A DNA stretch of 45,756 nt from Patescibacteria group bacterium (GCA_030916945.1 JAUPVS010000007.1:1-45756), one strand, 5' to 3'. Shown: positions 26,101 through 35,065, counted from the stretch's first letter. Program-made: numbers and translations. The notes: generated from the sequence alone by a model not told the origin.

Positions 26101-26987
26101 AGCCAAAGGGTCAAGCCTTCTTGGCAGACATCTCTGGTAAGGTGACGGCTTGGGAAGACGGTGATCGCTACATTGTCGAAATCACCGCCGAAGGCCAAGA
26201 AAAAGTTACCTTTACGCTGGGCGAAAAAGTCACCAAGCTTAAGAATGGTACCGAAGTTGTGCCAGGTGACGTCATTGCCGCTCTAGAAGATGGTTCCGAG
26301 CCAATTGTAGCCACCGTACCTGGTAAGCTCGAAGTTAAGAAGAAGACAATCGCCATCGCGCCGACTGCCAAAACCAGCATGCGCTACGAAATCCCTGGCT
26401 TTAAGCAACTAGTGGTTAAGGATGGTGACGAAGTTACCGCCGGTCAACGCCTGACCAACGGTTCAATTAACCTGCACGAGCTGATGCGCTTGCAGGGTAT
26501 CGAAGCCACTCAACGCTACGTCATGAACGAAATCTTGCGCATCTTTGCCTCACAAGGTCAGAACATTGCCGACAAGCACCTCGAAATCATCGTGCGTCAG
26601 ATGTTCAGCCGCGTACAGATCGAAGACGCTGGCGACAGTGAATTAGTCACCGGCGACATTGCCAGCAAGATTGCTGTTCACGAAATCAACGAACAGCTTA
26701 AAAAAGATGGCAAAAAACTGGTTGAATTTACACAGCTATTACTGGGTATCACCAAGTCATCGCTATCAACCGAATCCTTCCTAAGTGCCGCTTCGTTCCA
26801 AGACACCACCCGTGTCCTGATTAGCGCCGCTACCAGTGGTAAGGTTGACCACCTGTATGGTCTTAAAGAGAACGTTATCTTGGGTCGTCCGATCCCTGTT
26901 GGTACTGGCTATCGTCCCGACGAAGATGACGAAGAAGCTGATGTACTGTTAGAAGACGGCGTTGCCGTAGTTGCACCAGAGCTGTAA
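23151..26987 (+). CDS. rpoC: DNA-directed RNA polymerase subunit beta' with degenerate zinc sites
   Basis: This 1278-residue beta' subunit has the catalytic NADFDGD with Asp 519, 521 and 523, the bridge-helix and trigger-loop region ([16 protein letters not shown]) and an acidic C-terminal tail. N-terminal zinc site: the usual four Cys of the CxCG...CxxC element are replaced by P66, D68, V81 and N84, while the flanks ([28 protein letters not shown]) are conserved. Second zinc site: C844 and C912 remain, but the two later Cys are A919 and S922. A coiled-coil insertion around 150-215 is Glu/Lys-rich. The start overlaps the rpoB stop. Confidence 0.98.
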   Translation: MRRYNSGTDIADFDAVRLAVANPKDILDWSYGEVTKPETINYRTQKPERDGLFCERIFGPVKDINPHDAKYKGVRSREAAVDKNGEIVTKSIVRRERMGHIQLASPVAHIWFLRGTPSAIGLVLGMTVKNLERIAYFASYVIKTVDTDKRDKMLADKEAEHEAGKEAIKLRFENQAKDEGADIKALAEAQTKELEELEKDYDELKTQLLGLEKLNLINETDYRSLPDDLQDMITVGMGGNALKDLLDDVNLTVLIEELTAEAEEAKGQRKKKLLKRLRLLESMQRAGIEPASLCVTVLPVIPPDLRPMVQLTGGRFATSDLNDLYRRVINRNNRLKKLMDLNAPEVIRRNEQRMLQEAVDALIDNSNARSGRAVAATGQRRRLKSLSDMLKGKQGRFRQNLLGKRVDYSGRSVIVAGPELKIYQCGLPKMMALELFKPFVIGELIENEHAHNIRSATRMIEAGETPVWDALDKVTSGKYVLLNRAPSLHRLSIQAFQPVLIEGKAIQLHPLVCKGFNADFDGDQMAVHLPLSDEAQAEAKNIMASNVNLLKPADGSPILHIEQDIVLGCYYLTYERPGQDKTPKAFSGLDEALMALDAGTTTLQSFVTMPFRGELRTTTLGRILFSEVFPEDFPFQDEAMTKKKLQQCMALAYQKYGQAKAAEIADELKDIGFEYATKSGLSMGMDDFTEVKGLEKILSDGEVRVAEVSAQYDQGFITEDERYRLTVESWTNVGNTVQSTLVEQFATEDNAMSTAVVSGARGNIGQVNTAVGMFGLVADATGRTIELPIKSNYKSGFSPLEYFTATRGARKGMIDTALKTADSGYLTRRLVDVAQDVFTTEEECVDDPGFPIYRADAEEIGVTLASRLVGRFAAVNIGKHVKKGKLITPEIAAAIDADTSLDGVRIMSVLSCTTVRGVARKSYGLDPATGDVVTERHPVGVIAAQSIGEPGTQLTLRTFHSGGVAGEDITTGLPRVEELFEVRQPKGQAFLADISGKVTAWEDGDRYIVEITAEGQEKVTFTLGEKVTKLKNGTEVVPGDVIAALEDGSEPIVATVPGKLEVKKKTIAIAPTAKTSMRYEIPGFKQLVVKDGDEVTAGQRLTNGSINLHELMRLQGIEATQRYVMNEILRIFASQGQNIADKHLEIIVRQMFSRVQIEDAGDSELVTGDIASKIAVHEINEQLKKDGKKLVEFTQLLLGITKSSLSTESFLSAASFQDTTRVLISAATSGKVDHLYGLKENVILGRPIPVGTGYRPDEDDEEADVLLEDGVAVVAPEL

Positions 26988-27071
26988 ATCTGTTAAAGTT
27001 AAGTTATAAACCATAAGTGGTCCGAGCCAGGGCGTCAGGCATAGCCCCCGCTGCAGCAGATCACAACCATC

Positions 27072-27077
27072 AAGGAG
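27072..27077 (+). promoter_or_regulatory. strong Shine-Dalgarno of rpsL
   Basis: AAGGAG lies 4 nt before the rpsL ATG. The 94-base gap after rpoC holds a possible short GGGC/GCCC hairpin but no convincing promoter, so read-through from rpoBC is possible. Confidence 0.6.
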
Positions 27078-27081
27078 ATAT

Positions 27082-27495
27082 ATGCCAACAATCAATCAAT
27101 TAGTGCGCAAAGGTCGAACCGACAAGTCTGACAAGTCTAAGTCGCCGGCCCTGCACAAGGTCACTAATACCCTAAAAAACAAGAACTACGAAAAGTCAGC
27201 CCCGTTTAAGCGCGGTGTCTGCGTTAAGGTAACTACCAAGACTCCAAAGAAGCCAAACTCGGCTTTGCGTAAGGTCGCTCGTGTCCGTTTGCAAAACGGC
27301 CAAGAAGTTTGGGCTTACATTGGCGGCGAAGGCCACAACCTGCAAGAACACGCCGTTGTTCTAGTACGGGGTGGACGCGTTAAGGACCTTCCGGGTGTGC
27401 GTTATCACATTGTCCGTGGTGCATTGGACCTTCAAGGTGTCCAGGGCCGTAAGCAGGGCCGTTCTAAGTACGGTGCCAAGAAGGAAGGTAAATAG
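27082..27495 (+). CDS. rpsL: 30S ribosomal protein S12
   Basis: S12 (137 residues) lies at the decoding centre. [17 protein letters not shown], with the lysine that streptomycin resistance mutations change, and [14 protein letters not shown] are both intact, so the protein looks like the streptomycin-sensitive type. It is slightly longer than the E. coli form at the N-terminus. It is the first gene of the str operon and is followed after 2 bases by rpsG. Confidence 0.98.
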   Translation: MPTINQLVRKGRTDKSDKSKSPALHKVTNTLKNKNYEKSAPFKRGVCVKVTTKTPKKPNSALRKVARVRLQNGQEVWAYIGGEGHNLQEHAVVLVRGGRVKDLPGVRYHIVRGALDLQGVQGRKQGRSKYGAKKEGK

Positions 27496-27497
27496 TC

Positions 27498-27974
27498 ATG
27501 CCTCGTAAAGTAACCAAATCCCTCGTTCGTGATATCCCAGCTGACCGCGTTTATAACAGCGTTCAGGTTCAGCGTCTTATCAACCGCGTTATGCTAAACG
27601 GTAAGAAGCAATTGGCCGAACGCCTGGTTTACGGTGGTATGCAGCAGGCCGCCGATAAGCTCAAGGTTAAGAATCCTTTGGATGTTTTTGAGCAGGCTAT
27701 GAAGAATGTTCAGCCTCAGGTCGAGACTCGTTCTCGCCGCGTTGGTGGTGCTAACTACCAGATTCCGTTTGAAGTTAAGGGTCAACGCCAGAACCACCTG
27801 ACAATGATGTGGTTCGTCGCGGCCGCTCGCGCTCGTAAGGGTATGAGTATGGAAACCCGCATTGCCCTAGAACTAGTCGATGCCTACAACAACACCGGTA
27901 CAGCCGTTAAGAAGCGTGAAGACACGCACAAGATGGCCGAAGCTAACCGCGCCTTTGCGCACTTTGCGAGATAG
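27498..27974 (+). CDS. rpsG: 30S ribosomal protein S7
   Basis: S7 (158 residues) nucleates assembly of the 30S head. It begins with MPRK, has the RLINRVMLNGKK segment, the conserved VEVRSRRVGGANYQ-like stretch (here VETRSRRVGGANYQIP) and the C-terminal EANRAFAHFAR. It is in the normal str operon position, but two unknown genes separate it from fusA. Confidence 0.97.
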   Translation: MPRKVTKSLVRDIPADRVYNSVQVQRLINRVMLNGKKQLAERLVYGGMQQAADKLKVKNPLDVFEQAMKNVQPQVETRSRRVGGANYQIPFEVKGQRQNHLTMMWFVAAARARKGMSMETRIALELVDAYNNTGTAVKKREDTHKMAEANRAFAHFAR

Positions 27975-27978
27975 AACA

Positions 27979-28338
27979 ATGGGTACTGGTAATTCATTCC
28001 GATACGAAGGCCCAGCTTCTCAGGCGGCCGAGGCAGTAGCCGTTGTCGTAAACCAAGATGTTATTGATGAATATAATCAACGCATCATGGAGCATTTGGC
28101 AGCACATCCTATTAGCTCTGGAAACCACCGATACAGCCGTTTCGATTACCGATATGACGAGTCGGAAGACGTAGCTGCTCCTAAGGAGGGTCCAGAAGGC
28201 CACTACCCTAAGTTACTTGGTGATCGAGTTATGATGTTGCCATTTGACGGTGGTCCGGCACTGACACCAGCCCAGGTAGCACCTGTTCGTCGTCAATTAA
28301 GTCAGAATCGTTGGATGCAGCATGGCATTTACAGATAG
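27979..28338 (+). CDS. unknown protein in the str operon (first insert)
   Basis: This 119-residue soluble protein starts 4 bases after rpsG. It has Tyr, Arg and Asp-rich stretches (HRYSRFDYRYDESED), a proline/glycine-rich middle and a C-terminal VRRQLSQNRWMQHGIYR. There is no membrane segment or known motif. Its 3' end overlaps the next gene by 17 bases in another frame. The start is weak in Shine-Dalgarno terms, so translation may be coupled to rpsG. Confidence 0.6.
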   Translation: MGTGNSFRYEGPASQAAEAVAVVVNQDVIDEYNQRIMEHLAAHPISSGNHRYSRFDYRYDESEDVAAPKEGPEGHYPKLLGDRVMMLPFDGGPALTPAQVAPVRRQLSQNRWMQHGIYR

Positions 28339-28648
28339 ACTGGCCGCCACTGAGGGTACGCTCCGAGCTCGGGCCCTTCTTCATGGTACTCAAGCATATG
28401 TTTCGCAACGTGAAGGCATAGAGGCACCTTTGGCGACCGTAGAAGCGGCTGGTTTTAAACTGGCTGCTAGCGCCGTGCGCGTACTACGCAAGGTAGTCGA
28501 ACGACCAAGTGTGGCTGAACCGGCAATATTTACCGGAGAGTCTTTTCCTGGCATGCAGTATGTTGACCTACCACCAGCTAGCGTCGAGCCAATAGAGGCA
28601 ATTCAAGAGCACTTGGCCTTTCAGTACGATAACGGCACCGAAATTTAA
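28322..28648 (+). CDS. unknown protein in the str operon (second insert)
   Basis: This 108-residue protein overlaps the previous gene by 17 bases. It is Ala-rich with a predicted helical first half (LAATEGTLRARALLHG, then FKLAASAVRVLRKVVER), and a Pro/Glu-rich second half. No family is recognised. It ends 25 bases before fusA. The overlap with its neighbour and the operon setting suggest both are translated with the ribosomal genes. Confidence 0.55.
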   Translation: MAFTDRLAATEGTLRARALLHGTQAYVSQREGIEAPLATVEAAGFKLAASAVRVLRKVVERPSVAEPAIFTGESFPGMQYVDLPPASVEPIEAIQEHLAFQYDNGTEI

Positions 28649-28673
28649 GAACCATTAAGGGGTATAGATAGAT

Positions 28674-30761
28674 ATGGCAACTAAGAAAACAGCAATGGAT
28701 AAGATTCGTAACCTTGGTATTATCGCGCATATTGATGCCGGTAAGACCACTACGACCGAAGGTATTTTGTACCGCACTGGACTTAATCACAAGATTGGTG
28801 CCGTGCACGAAGGCGAAACCACTACCGACTGGATGGAACAAGAGCGCGAACGTGGTATTACCATCGTAGCCGCTTCGGTTACCTGTTTTTGGAAGGGTCA
28901 CCAGATCAACATTATCGATACCCCGGGTCACATCGACTTTACCGTAGAAGTTGAGCGTTCTTTGCGCGTTCTCGACGGTGCTTGTGTGGTCTTTGACGGT
29001 AAGATGGGTGTTGAATCACAGTCCGAAACCGTTTGGCGCCAAGCCGACAAGTATGGTGTACCGCGCATCTGCTTTATTAACAAGATCAACCAAACCGGTG
29101 GTGACTTCTACAAGTCGCTTGAATCAATCCACAACCGTCTTAACAAGCGAGCCTTCCCAATTCACCTGCCAATCGGCTTTGAACAGGCTATTAACGGTGT
29201 TGTCGACCTGGTCGAGATGAAAGCCTACACCTACAAAGACTTTACCGACAAGGAATTGATCGAAGGCGACATTCCAGAGGACATGATGGATCAGGTTAAG
29301 CGCGCTCGTAGCCTGCTGATCGAAAATGCCGTGGCCGAAGACGAAACCATCCTCGAGAAGTACTTCGAAGTTGGTGAAGAAGGCCTGACTACCGAAGAAA
29401 TCAAAAAAGCTATCCGTACTGCCGTATTAACTGGTAAGTTCTTTATTGTCACCGGTGGTGATGGTCGTGGTGTTATCGTGGAACGGGTTCTTGACCTAGT
29501 TAACGAATACCTGCCAAGCCCATTAGATGTTGGCTCAACTTGGGGTACTCACCCTAAAACTGGCGACGAAATCGAACGCAAGCCGGACGAAGCTGAACCA
29601 TTTGCCTCGCTAGCTTTTAAGATTACCGCCGACCCATTTGTTGGTAAGCTGGCCTACTTCCGCGTTTACTCAGGTAAGATTACCGCCGGTTCATATGTTT
29701 TGAACAGCTCAACTGGCGAAAAAGAGCGTATCGGTCGTATTGTCCGTCTGCAAGCCGATAAGCGCGAAGACGTTACCGAAGTTGGTGCTGGTGACATCGC
29801 CGCTATTGTGGGCCTCAAGGGCACCACAACCGGTCACACCCTGTGTGATCTAGATAAGCCAATCGTGCTGGAAAGCATTACCTTCCCAGAACCACCTGTA
29901 GCTATTGCGATTGAGCCAAAGACCAAGAGCGACCAAGACAAGATGTCAATCGCCTTGCAACGTTTGGCCGAAGAAGATCCAACCTTCCGCGTTAAAGTCG
30001 ACGAAGAAACCGGCCAGACGATTATCGCTGGTATGGGTGAGTTACACCTCGAGATCCTAGTCGACCGTATGAAGCGCGAATTTAAGGTCGAAGCTAACAT
30101 TGGTCAGCCGCAAGTTGCCTACCGTGAAACTATCCGCAAAGACGGTGTCGAAGCCGAAGGTAAGTTTGTTCGCCAATCAGGTGGTCGTGGTCAGTATGGT
30201 CACGTTTGGCTACGTCTTAGCCAGAATGAACCTGGTAAGGGTTACGAATTCATCAACTCAATCAAGGGTGGTGTTGTTCCAAGCGAATACATTAAACCGG
30301 TTGACGAAGGTATTAAAGAAGCCATGGCCAACGGTGTTTTGGCTGGCTATCCAGTCGTTGATATTAAGGCCGAACTATATGATGGTTCATACCACGATGT
30401 TGACTCTAACGAAATGGCCTTTAAGATTGCTGGTTCATTAGGTTTGCAAGCTGGTGTTAAAGCCGCTAACCCAGTCCTGATGGAGCCAGTCATGAAAGTC
30501 GTCGTGGTTACTCCAGAGCAGTTCATGGGTGATGTAATCGGTGACCTCAACGCCAAGCGTGGTCGCATCGAAAGCATGGAAGATCTACCCGGTGGCGTCA
30601 AGGAGATTACCGCCTTTGTACCGTTGGGCGAAATGTTTGGCTACACCACTAACTTGCGTAGTTCAACCCAAGGTCGCGCCAGTTCAAGCATGGAGCTTGA
30701 TCACTACGCTGACGTGCCAAATCACGTGGCCGAAGCCATTATCGCCAAGAACGCCAAATAA
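28674..30761 (+). CDS. fusA: elongation factor G
   Basis: This 695-residue translational GTPase moves tRNAs and mRNA after peptide bond formation. The G1 loop is AHIDAGKT at about 18-25, switch II is DTPGHIDF, and the NKIN element is the G4 motif (usually NKxD, here NKINQ). Domain IV has GGRGQYGHVWL and domain V follows. A Shine-Dalgarno-like AAGGGG lies at about 28656-28661, ahead of ATG at 28674. The length is normal. Confidence 0.97.
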   Translation: MATKKTAMDKIRNLGIIAHIDAGKTTTTEGILYRTGLNHKIGAVHEGETTTDWMEQERERGITIVAASVTCFWKGHQINIIDTPGHIDFTVEVERSLRVLDGACVVFDGKMGVESQSETVWRQADKYGVPRICFINKINQTGGDFYKSLESIHNRLNKRAFPIHLPIGFEQAINGVVDLVEMKAYTYKDFTDKELIEGDIPEDMMDQVKRARSLLIENAVAEDETILEKYFEVGEEGLTTEEIKKAIRTAVLTGKFFIVTGGDGRGVIVERVLDLVNEYLPSPLDVGSTWGTHPKTGDEIERKPDEAEPFASLAFKITADPFVGKLAYFRVYSGKITAGSYVLNSSTGEKERIGRIVRLQADKREDVTEVGAGDIAAIVGLKGTTTGHTLCDLDKPIVLESITFPEPPVAIAIEPKTKSDQDKMSIALQRLAEEDPTFRVKVDEETGQTIIAGMGELHLEILVDRMKREFKVEANIGQPQVAYRETIRKDGVEAEGKFVRQSGGRGQYGHVWLRLSQNEPGKGYEFINSIKGGVVPSEYIKPVDEGIKEAMANGVLAGYPVVDIKAELYDGSYHDVDSNEMAFKIAGSLGLQAGVKAANPVLMEPVMKVVVVTPEQFMGDVIGDLNAKRGRIESMEDLPGGVKEITAFVPLGEMFGYTTNLRSSTQGRASSSMELDHYADVPNHVAEAIIAKNAK

Positions 30762-30774
30762 GCACCTTAGACTC

Positions 30775-30803
30775 TTTACAAACGGCCTTGTAACAGGTAA
30801 GAT
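30775..30803 (+). promoter_or_regulatory. tuf promoter
   Basis: TTTACA (30775-30780), a 17-nt spacer, then TAAGAT (30798-30803), just after the fusA stop. The leader of about 80 nt can fold: TCGCG (30815-30819) pairs with CGCGA (30850-30854) and, inside, ATTGC (30827-30831) pairs with GCAAT (30839-30843). Shine-Dalgarno AGGAG is at 30876-30880. Confidence 0.75.
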
Positions 30804-30890
30804 ATGTTGGTAACTCGCGAGAGGGCATTGCTATTTGTGCAATATGGACCGCGAAAAACAATAAATTAAGTTAATAGGAGATAAATCTAC

Positions 30891-32072
30891 ATGGCAGATT
30901 TTGACCGAAGTAAGCCTCACGTTAACGTTGGTACCATGGGTCACGTTGACCACGGTAAAACTACGCTAACCGCAGCTATTACTGCTGTACTCGCAAAGAA
31001 ACTTCCGAGCGATGTAAACAAACCAATTGCGTACGACCAGATCGACAACGCACCAGAAGAGAAGGCTCGTGGTATTACCATTGCAACTTCTCACCAAGAG
31101 TATGAAAGCGAAAAGCGTCACTACGCTCACGTCGACATGCCAGGTCACGCCGACTACGTTAAGAACATGATTACCGGTGCCGCTCAAATTGACGGTGCTA
31201 TCTTGGTAGTTGGTGCTAACGACGGTCCGTTGCCACAAACCCGTGAGCACGTTCTGTTGGCTCGCCAGGTTGGTGTACCTAAGATTATCGTATTCATGAA
31301 CAAGATGGACTTGGCCGACGCCGACCTAGTTGAATTGGTAGAAGAAGAAATCCGCGAACTATTGGAAAAGAACGGTTTTGACCGCGACTGCCCAATTGTT
31401 AAGGGTTCAGCTACCAAGGCTCTAGAAGGTGATGCTGCTAACGAAGACGCTGTCATGGAACTGGTTAAGGCCATGGATGACTTTATCCCAGAACCAAAGC
31501 GCGAACTCGACAAGCCATTCCTAATGCCTATCGAAGACGTCTTCTCAATTAAGGGTCGTGGTACTGTTGCCACCGGTCGTGTTGAGCAAGGTATCGTTAA
31601 GGTTGGTGAAGAAATCGAAATCGTCGGTATCCGCGACACTAAGAAATCAACTGTAACTGGTGTTGAAATGTTCAAGAAGAATCTTGATCAAGGTCAAGCC
31701 GGTGACAACGTTGGTATCCTGCTCCGCGGTATTGAACGTGATGACATTGAGCGTGGTCAGGTGCTTTGTAAGCCTGGTACGATTACTCCTCACACCGAAT
31801 TTGACGCCGAAGTTTATATCCTTAACAAAGACGAAGGTGGTCGACACACACCTTTCTTCAAGGGTTACAAGCCTCAGTTCTACTTCCGTACAACTGACGT
31901 AACCGGCGAAGTTGAACTTCCTGCCGACAAAGAAATGGTCATGCCGGGTGACACTGTAACCTTTAAGGTTAAGTTGCTGGCCCCAATCGCCATGGAACAA
32001 GGTCTGCGCTTCGCTATCCGCGAAGGTGGCCGAACTGTTGGTGCTGGTGTAGTCACCAAGATCAACAAGTAG
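30891..32072 (+). CDS. tuf: elongation factor Tu
   Basis: This 393-residue GTPase delivers aminoacyl-tRNA to the ribosome. It has G1 GHVDHGKT at 17-24, switch [14 protein letters not shown] (G4) and GSA-like (G5, here KGSATK) motifs, and normal domains 2 and 3. It is the usual length. Although placed after fusA as in the str operon, it has its own promoter and a strong terminator, so it can be expressed separately at high level. Confidence 0.98.
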   Translation: MADFDRSKPHVNVGTMGHVDHGKTTLTAAITAVLAKKLPSDVNKPIAYDQIDNAPEEKARGITIATSHQEYESEKRHYAHVDMPGHADYVKNMITGAAQIDGAILVVGANDGPLPQTREHVLLARQVGVPKIIVFMNKMDLADADLVELVEEEIRELLEKNGFDRDCPIVKGSATKALEGDAANEDAVMELVKAMDDFIPEPKRELDKPFLMPIEDVFSIKGRGTVATGRVEQGIVKVGEEIEIVGIRDTKKSTVTGVEMFKKNLDQGQAGDNVGILLRGIERDDIERGQVLCKPGTITPHTEFDAEVYILNKDEGGRHTPFFKGYKPQFYFRTTDVTGEVELPADKEMVMPGDTVTFKVKLLAPIAMEQGLRFAIREGGRTVGAGVVTKINK

Positions 32073-32116
32073 TTCCTGCTTCTTTATCAGGGACAACGCA
32101 GGCAATAGCCTCCGTC

Positions 32117-32154
32117 AAAAAAGAGAGACGTACGTCAAGTACGCCTCTCTTTTT
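32117..32154 (+). terminator. rho-independent terminator after tuf
   Basis: AAAAAGAGAG and CGTAC (with one mismatch between them) on the left pair with GTACG and CTCTCTTTTT on the right around loop GTCAA. The hairpin has A/T runs on both sides, so it could also act on the minus strand. Confidence 0.92.
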
Positions 32155-32254
32155 GTGCTCGGCCATTACTCCGCGCTGCACTCCTGAAAAGAACCATTAG
32201 AAAAAAATTGTCAGATTTGACGTAAGTTGTGTGATGTGTCACTATATGTATAGT

Positions 32255-32875
32255 ATGAGTGAACTAGACAAAAGAATTGGTGAATTTCGTGAGCAGCGAG
32301 AAGAGCACGCCAGGGCAACTAGAGAGGCTCGAGCGAGCTATTTGTCCGCACCAGTACCACCCAAAAAACTTGAACCTATCGACAGAATCAACAGACAAGA
32401 ACAGGTCCCTATAGGTAGCGCCGACTTTCTGTCATTAGAAACTAGGGTTAATCTTTTCCAGTTTGCGATCAGCTGCGCAGCCAAAGGTCTAGATTATGAT
32501 AGAGTAGCTCCACTAACTTATAAAAGTGGTGGTCGTGATAAAATAGTCAACCCGCCTATTTTAATGAGGCTAAGACATCAACGGGTTGGATGGATGGTGA
32601 ACAGAGGCACTACTACAATCTCAACCGGCAGCTATAACAGCGGTTATGGGGAAATTGGTACTATTGAGTATACGGCAGACGCGACCACACATCTATATGT
32701 GCAAAAGGACGATCCAGAAACGAGCAGACCAACTATATGGGTGCCACCACATGAGACAAAGGCTAGTTTAAGCTTTGATGAAGGGGCGATTAATGCTTCT
32801 TTGTTCAGAATTACATTGTTTCAACATGTAGAGCTCGTGCCGCTTACGCCAGATCAGGAAAACGGTGTTTTCTAG
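32255..32875 (+). CDS. unknown protein
   Basis: This protein of about 206 residues begins with a charged helical segment (MSELDKRIGEFREQREEHARATREARA) and continues with a soluble mixed domain rich in Thr, Arg and Pro. No motif or membrane segment is recognised. I chose the ATG at 32255 instead of the GTG at 32231, because TATATG (32243-32248) lies 6 nt upstream and TTGACG (32217-32222) precedes it, although the spacing (20 nt) is long. It is a stand-alone gene behind the tuf terminator. Confidence 0.55.
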   Translation: MSELDKRIGEFREQREEHARATREARASYLSAPVPPKKLEPIDRINRQEQVPIGSADFLSLETRVNLFQFAISCAAKGLDYDRVAPLTYKSGGRDKIVNPPILMRLRHQRVGWMVNRGTTTISTGSYNSGYGEIGTIEYTADATTHLYVQKDDPETSRPTIWVPPHETKASLSFDEGAINASLFRITLFQHVELVPLTPDQENGVF

Positions 32876-32901
32876 ATAATTATTTGCCAGGACGTCGTTG
32901 C

Positions 32902-32947
32902 TTGAAGCTGATAACTGTTTGCGTATACTGCTAACTTGTTGTACAAT
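32902..32947 (+). promoter_or_regulatory. two overlapping candidate promoters for the rpsJ unit
   Basis: TTGAAG (32902-32907), 16 nt, TATACT (32924-32929); and TTGCGT (32919-32924), 17 nt, TACAAT (32942-32947). Either would give a leader of roughly 85-105 nt before the ATG at 33038. Confidence 0.6.
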
Positions 32948-33037
32948 CAATCTGTTAATTAATCGTGAAGACTAAAAGTCGTTACTGTCGTTCTTTTATA
33001 ACGCAGTGAAGATGTTACTTCATACAAAGGATAATCA

Positions 33038-33295
33038 ATGTCAGCAGAAACATCGTCAAGATTGTTTGCGTTTGCAGTAGAGGCAGCCCGTGAAGGAACT
33101 GCTTCGGTTGTGGCTTGGGCACCGGCCTGTAACCCAGATCAAATTATCGACTGGTTTCAAGTAGATCCAGGAGAGGAAGCCCGTGATGACTGTCACGCAG
33201 CAAACTTGAGCGGGTTATATGGCGCCGATGTCGTATTCTTAGGTTCTCTAAGTTTAGAAAAGTTAGAAACAGTATCACTAATAGGAGATAAGTAA
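33038..33295 (+). CDS. small unknown protein upstream of rpsJ
   Basis: This 85-residue acidic protein ([20 protein letters not shown] at the start, many Asp/Glu, two Cys) has an alpha/beta look: a helix followed by the strand-like SVVAWAP and VVFLGSL. No family is recognised. An AAAGGA ribosome site lies before the ATG. Its last codons contain the ribosome site of rpsJ (TAATAGGAGATAA, 33279-33291), so the two genes are physically interlocked and probably co-transcribed. Confidence 0.55.
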   Translation: MSAETSSRLFAFAVEAAREGTASVVAWAPACNPDQIIDWFQVDPGEEARDDCHAANLSGLYGADVVFLGSLSLEKLETVSLIGDK

Positions 33296-33297
33296 TT

Positions 33298-33645
33298 ATG
33301 GCTGAAGCCAAAAAGACCCCAACACCAAAAGCCGAAGGCGGCAAACAGCGTATTCGCATTCGCCTTAAGGCCTACGATCACAAAGTAATTGACCAGTCGG
33401 CCAAGCAGATTGTCGATACCGCCTTGCGTACCGGCGCTACTATTGCTGGTCCAATCCCACTACCGACCCGTAAAACCGTCTACACCGTAGTCAAAAGCCC
33501 CCACGTCTACAAAAAAGGTCGTGAGCAGTTCGAAATGCGCATTCACAAGCGCATCATCGACGTACTGGAACCAACTCCAAAGACTATCGATTCTTTGATG
33601 AATCTATCTTTGCCAGCTGGTTGCGACGCCGAAATCAAGATGTAG
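33298..33645 (+). CDS. rpsJ: 30S ribosomal protein S10
   Basis: S10 (115 residues) sits in the 30S head and also serves as NusE in antitermination. After a basic N-terminal extension of about 18 residues, the S10 core starts with [16 protein letters not shown] and includes [20 protein letters not shown] and the [11 protein letters not shown] segment. Normally it is the first gene of the S10 operon; here rplC is about 1.7 kb away. Its last 11 bases overlap the convergent HAD-like gene. Confidence 0.97.
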   Translation: MAEAKKTPTPKAEGGKQRIRIRLKAYDHKVIDQSAKQIVDTALRTGATIAGPIPLPTRKTVYTVVKSPHVYKKGREQFEMRIHKRIIDVLEPTPKTIDSLMNLSLPAGCDAEIKM

Positions 33646-34234
33646 CATAGTCGGTAACACGCCCATTAGCGTGGTACTTAAAGAGCTCACGAACAACTCC
33701 AACTTCAAACGGACGGGCTCTTTCGACGCCCGGATGTTGGTGCTCGCCCCACGGAAGGGTAGAAATATGCATGCCATAATGGGCGCGCCAGGCGCCAAGG
33801 TGAGCTTTGAGTTGGTCGTCAATGTGTCCCATGCGCCGTACCGGAACAGACAAGGCGCCACTGGCAATACGGAACATCTTAGGGTTAATCTTGCCGTGAC
33901 CGGCTAAGGTTTTTGTGAGTGCCCTTATGGGATCTTCGGCTGGTCGGTTGACATTAATCTGGTCGGTGACGTCTTGGACGAATTCTGTATCAACACAGTT
34001 AGTGGCCAGGATGAACCTTTTGCCGATATTGTGCATGGTGCTAAGGGTAGCCATGGCCTCGGGACGAACGGTTGGGTCGCCACTGGCGATGCCATCGGTC
34101 AGGACGTTTTCTATGTCAATTGTAAAGCCATCAATGCCCCTAAAGGCTGGCCCGTTGTAGTTAAGCTGGGTAAAGTCATCACAAAACACCCAGTTTAGGT
34201 CGGTTGGCCAATCGGCCTGCTTTTCTGTAATCAT
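33635..34234 (-). CDS. HAD-superfamily protein, YqeG-like, with altered motif I
   Basis: This protein of about 199 residues resembles YqeG/phosphatidylglycerophosphatase-type HAD phosphatases. Motif I reads [11 protein letters not shown] with nucleophile D40, but the +2 general acid is E42 instead of Asp. Motif II is FILATN with T78, and the motif IV region is [15 protein letters not shown] with D139 and D140. Activity is therefore uncertain. I chose the ATG at 34234 because TATACT (34243-34248) lies 8 nt upstream on the minus strand; the longer frame to 34306 would run through that promoter. It stops with TGA inside the end of rpsJ. Confidence 0.65.
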   Translation of the reverse strand: MITEKQADWPTDLNWVFCDDFTQLNYNGPAFRGIDGFTIDIENVLTDGIASGDPTVRPEAMATLSTMHNIGKRFILATNCVDTEFVQDVTDQINVNRPAEDPIRALTKTLAGHGKINPKMFRIASGALSVPVRRMGHIDDQLKAHLGAWRAHYGMHISTLPWGEHQHPGVERARPFEVGVVRELFKYHANGRVTDYATS

Positions 34235-34242
34235 AACGATAG

Positions 34243-34248
34243 AGTATA
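34243..34248 (-). promoter_or_regulatory. -10 hexamer placed for leaderless HAD-like transcript
   Basis: TATACT on the minus strand ends 8 nt before the ATG at 34234. It is within 50 bases of the divergent promoter of the next gene. Confidence 0.55.
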
Positions 34249-34254
34249 GCTTAC

Positions 34255-34283
34255 TTGTGGTGTCTAAGCACAAGTGGTTTAAT
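34255..34283 (+). promoter_or_regulatory. promoter of small membrane protein gene
   Basis: TTGTGG (34255-34260), 17 nt, then extended -10 TGG-TTTAAT (34278-34283), 6 nt before the ATG at 34290. Confidence 0.55.
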
Positions 34284-34289
34284 GGGGTC

Positions 34290-34553
34290 ATGCCTAAAAA
34301 AACCAAAACCGCTAAACAAGTTGCCGACAGCGCTTACTTCTTGAAACTAGTCATGTATGTCATTATTGGTTCCTTCTGGGTGAGGATCGACAACGGCGAC
34401 ATGATTATTCCACTACCAGTCGGCTTGGTGATTGGTCTTATTTTTGCCATGCACGAACACTTTCAGGTTGATCGCAAGATCGAATACGCCATCTTATTGA
34501 TGGCTATGTTCGTCGGTCTGTGGTTGCCGATTGGCCTGACAATAGCCGTTTAG
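34290..34553 (+). CDS. small three-helix membrane protein
   Basis: This protein of about 87 residues has a basic N-terminus (MPKKTKTAKQ) and about three hydrophobic segments (around 17-29, 37-50 and 64-85), with MHEHFQVDRKIEYA between the second and third. No family is recognised. The ATG at 34290 was chosen by the well spaced promoter just upstream. Its end overlaps the convergent following gene by 4 bases. Confidence 0.6.
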   Translation: MPKKTKTAKQVADSAYFLKLVMYVIIGSFWVRIDNGDMIIPLPVGLVIGLIFAMHEHFQVDRKIEYAILLMAMFVGLWLPIGLTIAV

Positions 34554-35065
34554 TAGTTACCGATCACGAATAGAGCATGATTGCGCGGCACGGGTTCGGT
34601 TCCTTCATTTGGTGGTCGGCGGTGAACCAAATCTGGATGCACTCTTACGACTGCTAGGCGGCCGGCGCTAACGACAGTCAAGTCCCGTTCTAAAAGCGAG
34701 ACAATTGTTTCATGAGGATCAACTAGATCTGGGCTACTCCCCTCAACCCACTGCAACGGCCTAGCATCGGCAATCGTATAAACTTGTTCGCCTGGATATA
34801 GCTCTTGGTCGGTATGCCACTGCTGCAAATTGCTATTTACCCCTGGAAACAAAGGAAAACTTTCTAATACAGAATGAATGCGATTGAGCGGGGTGGTCGG
34901 TATGCAACCACTTTGTTGCAATGATAGAAGCAAATCCTTGAGAGCGGGTATATGCGGCGTGCGTACGTGCGGGTAAGAAGTTCTATTGGGATGATTCTGG
35001 GTTGCTGCTACAAACAGCTCTTCATCGGCAAAGCCAGTTATTTCGGCAGATGGGAAGATATGCAT
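34550..35065 (-). CDS. unknown protein with 2OG-oxygenase-like HxD...H pattern
   Basis: This protein of about 171 residues has WHTDQEL (H84, D86), a downstream HPDLVHRRPPNEG with H143 or H148, and R149, R150 or R161 after it. HxD...H...R is the metal and 2-oxoglutarate binding pattern of double-stranded beta-helix Fe(II) oxygenases, and the strand-rich surroundings fit, but the evidence is only motif-like. I chose the ATG at 35065; a TTG at 35083 would add six residues. It runs against the downstream ribosomal operon. Confidence 0.5.
   Translation of the reverse strand: MHIFPSAEITGFADEELFVAATQNHPNRTSYPHVRTPHIPALKDLLLSLQQSGCIPTTPLNRIHSVLESFPLFPGVNSNLQQWHTDQELYPGEQVYTIADARPLQWVEGSSPDLVDPHETIVSLLERDLTVVSAGRLAVVRVHPDLVHRRPPNEGTEPVPRNHALFVIGNY

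Noticed and set aside
27010-27060. Hairpin between rpoC and rpsL as terminator
   Set aside because: The GGGC/GCCC stem is short, has a 10-base loop and no T run follows.
31184-32105. Antisense frames of 150-163 codons over tuf
   Set aside because: They arise from the codon bias of tuf on the plus strand; no ribosome site or promoter supports them.
32231-32254. GTG start for the 32255 gene
   Set aside because: The added residues would be encoded over the predicted promoter, and MSELDK at 32255 is a better start.
33915-34198. Plus-strand frames of 74-81 codons inside the HAD-like gene
   Set aside because: The minus-strand frame shows HAD motifs and a promoter; the plus frames lack both.
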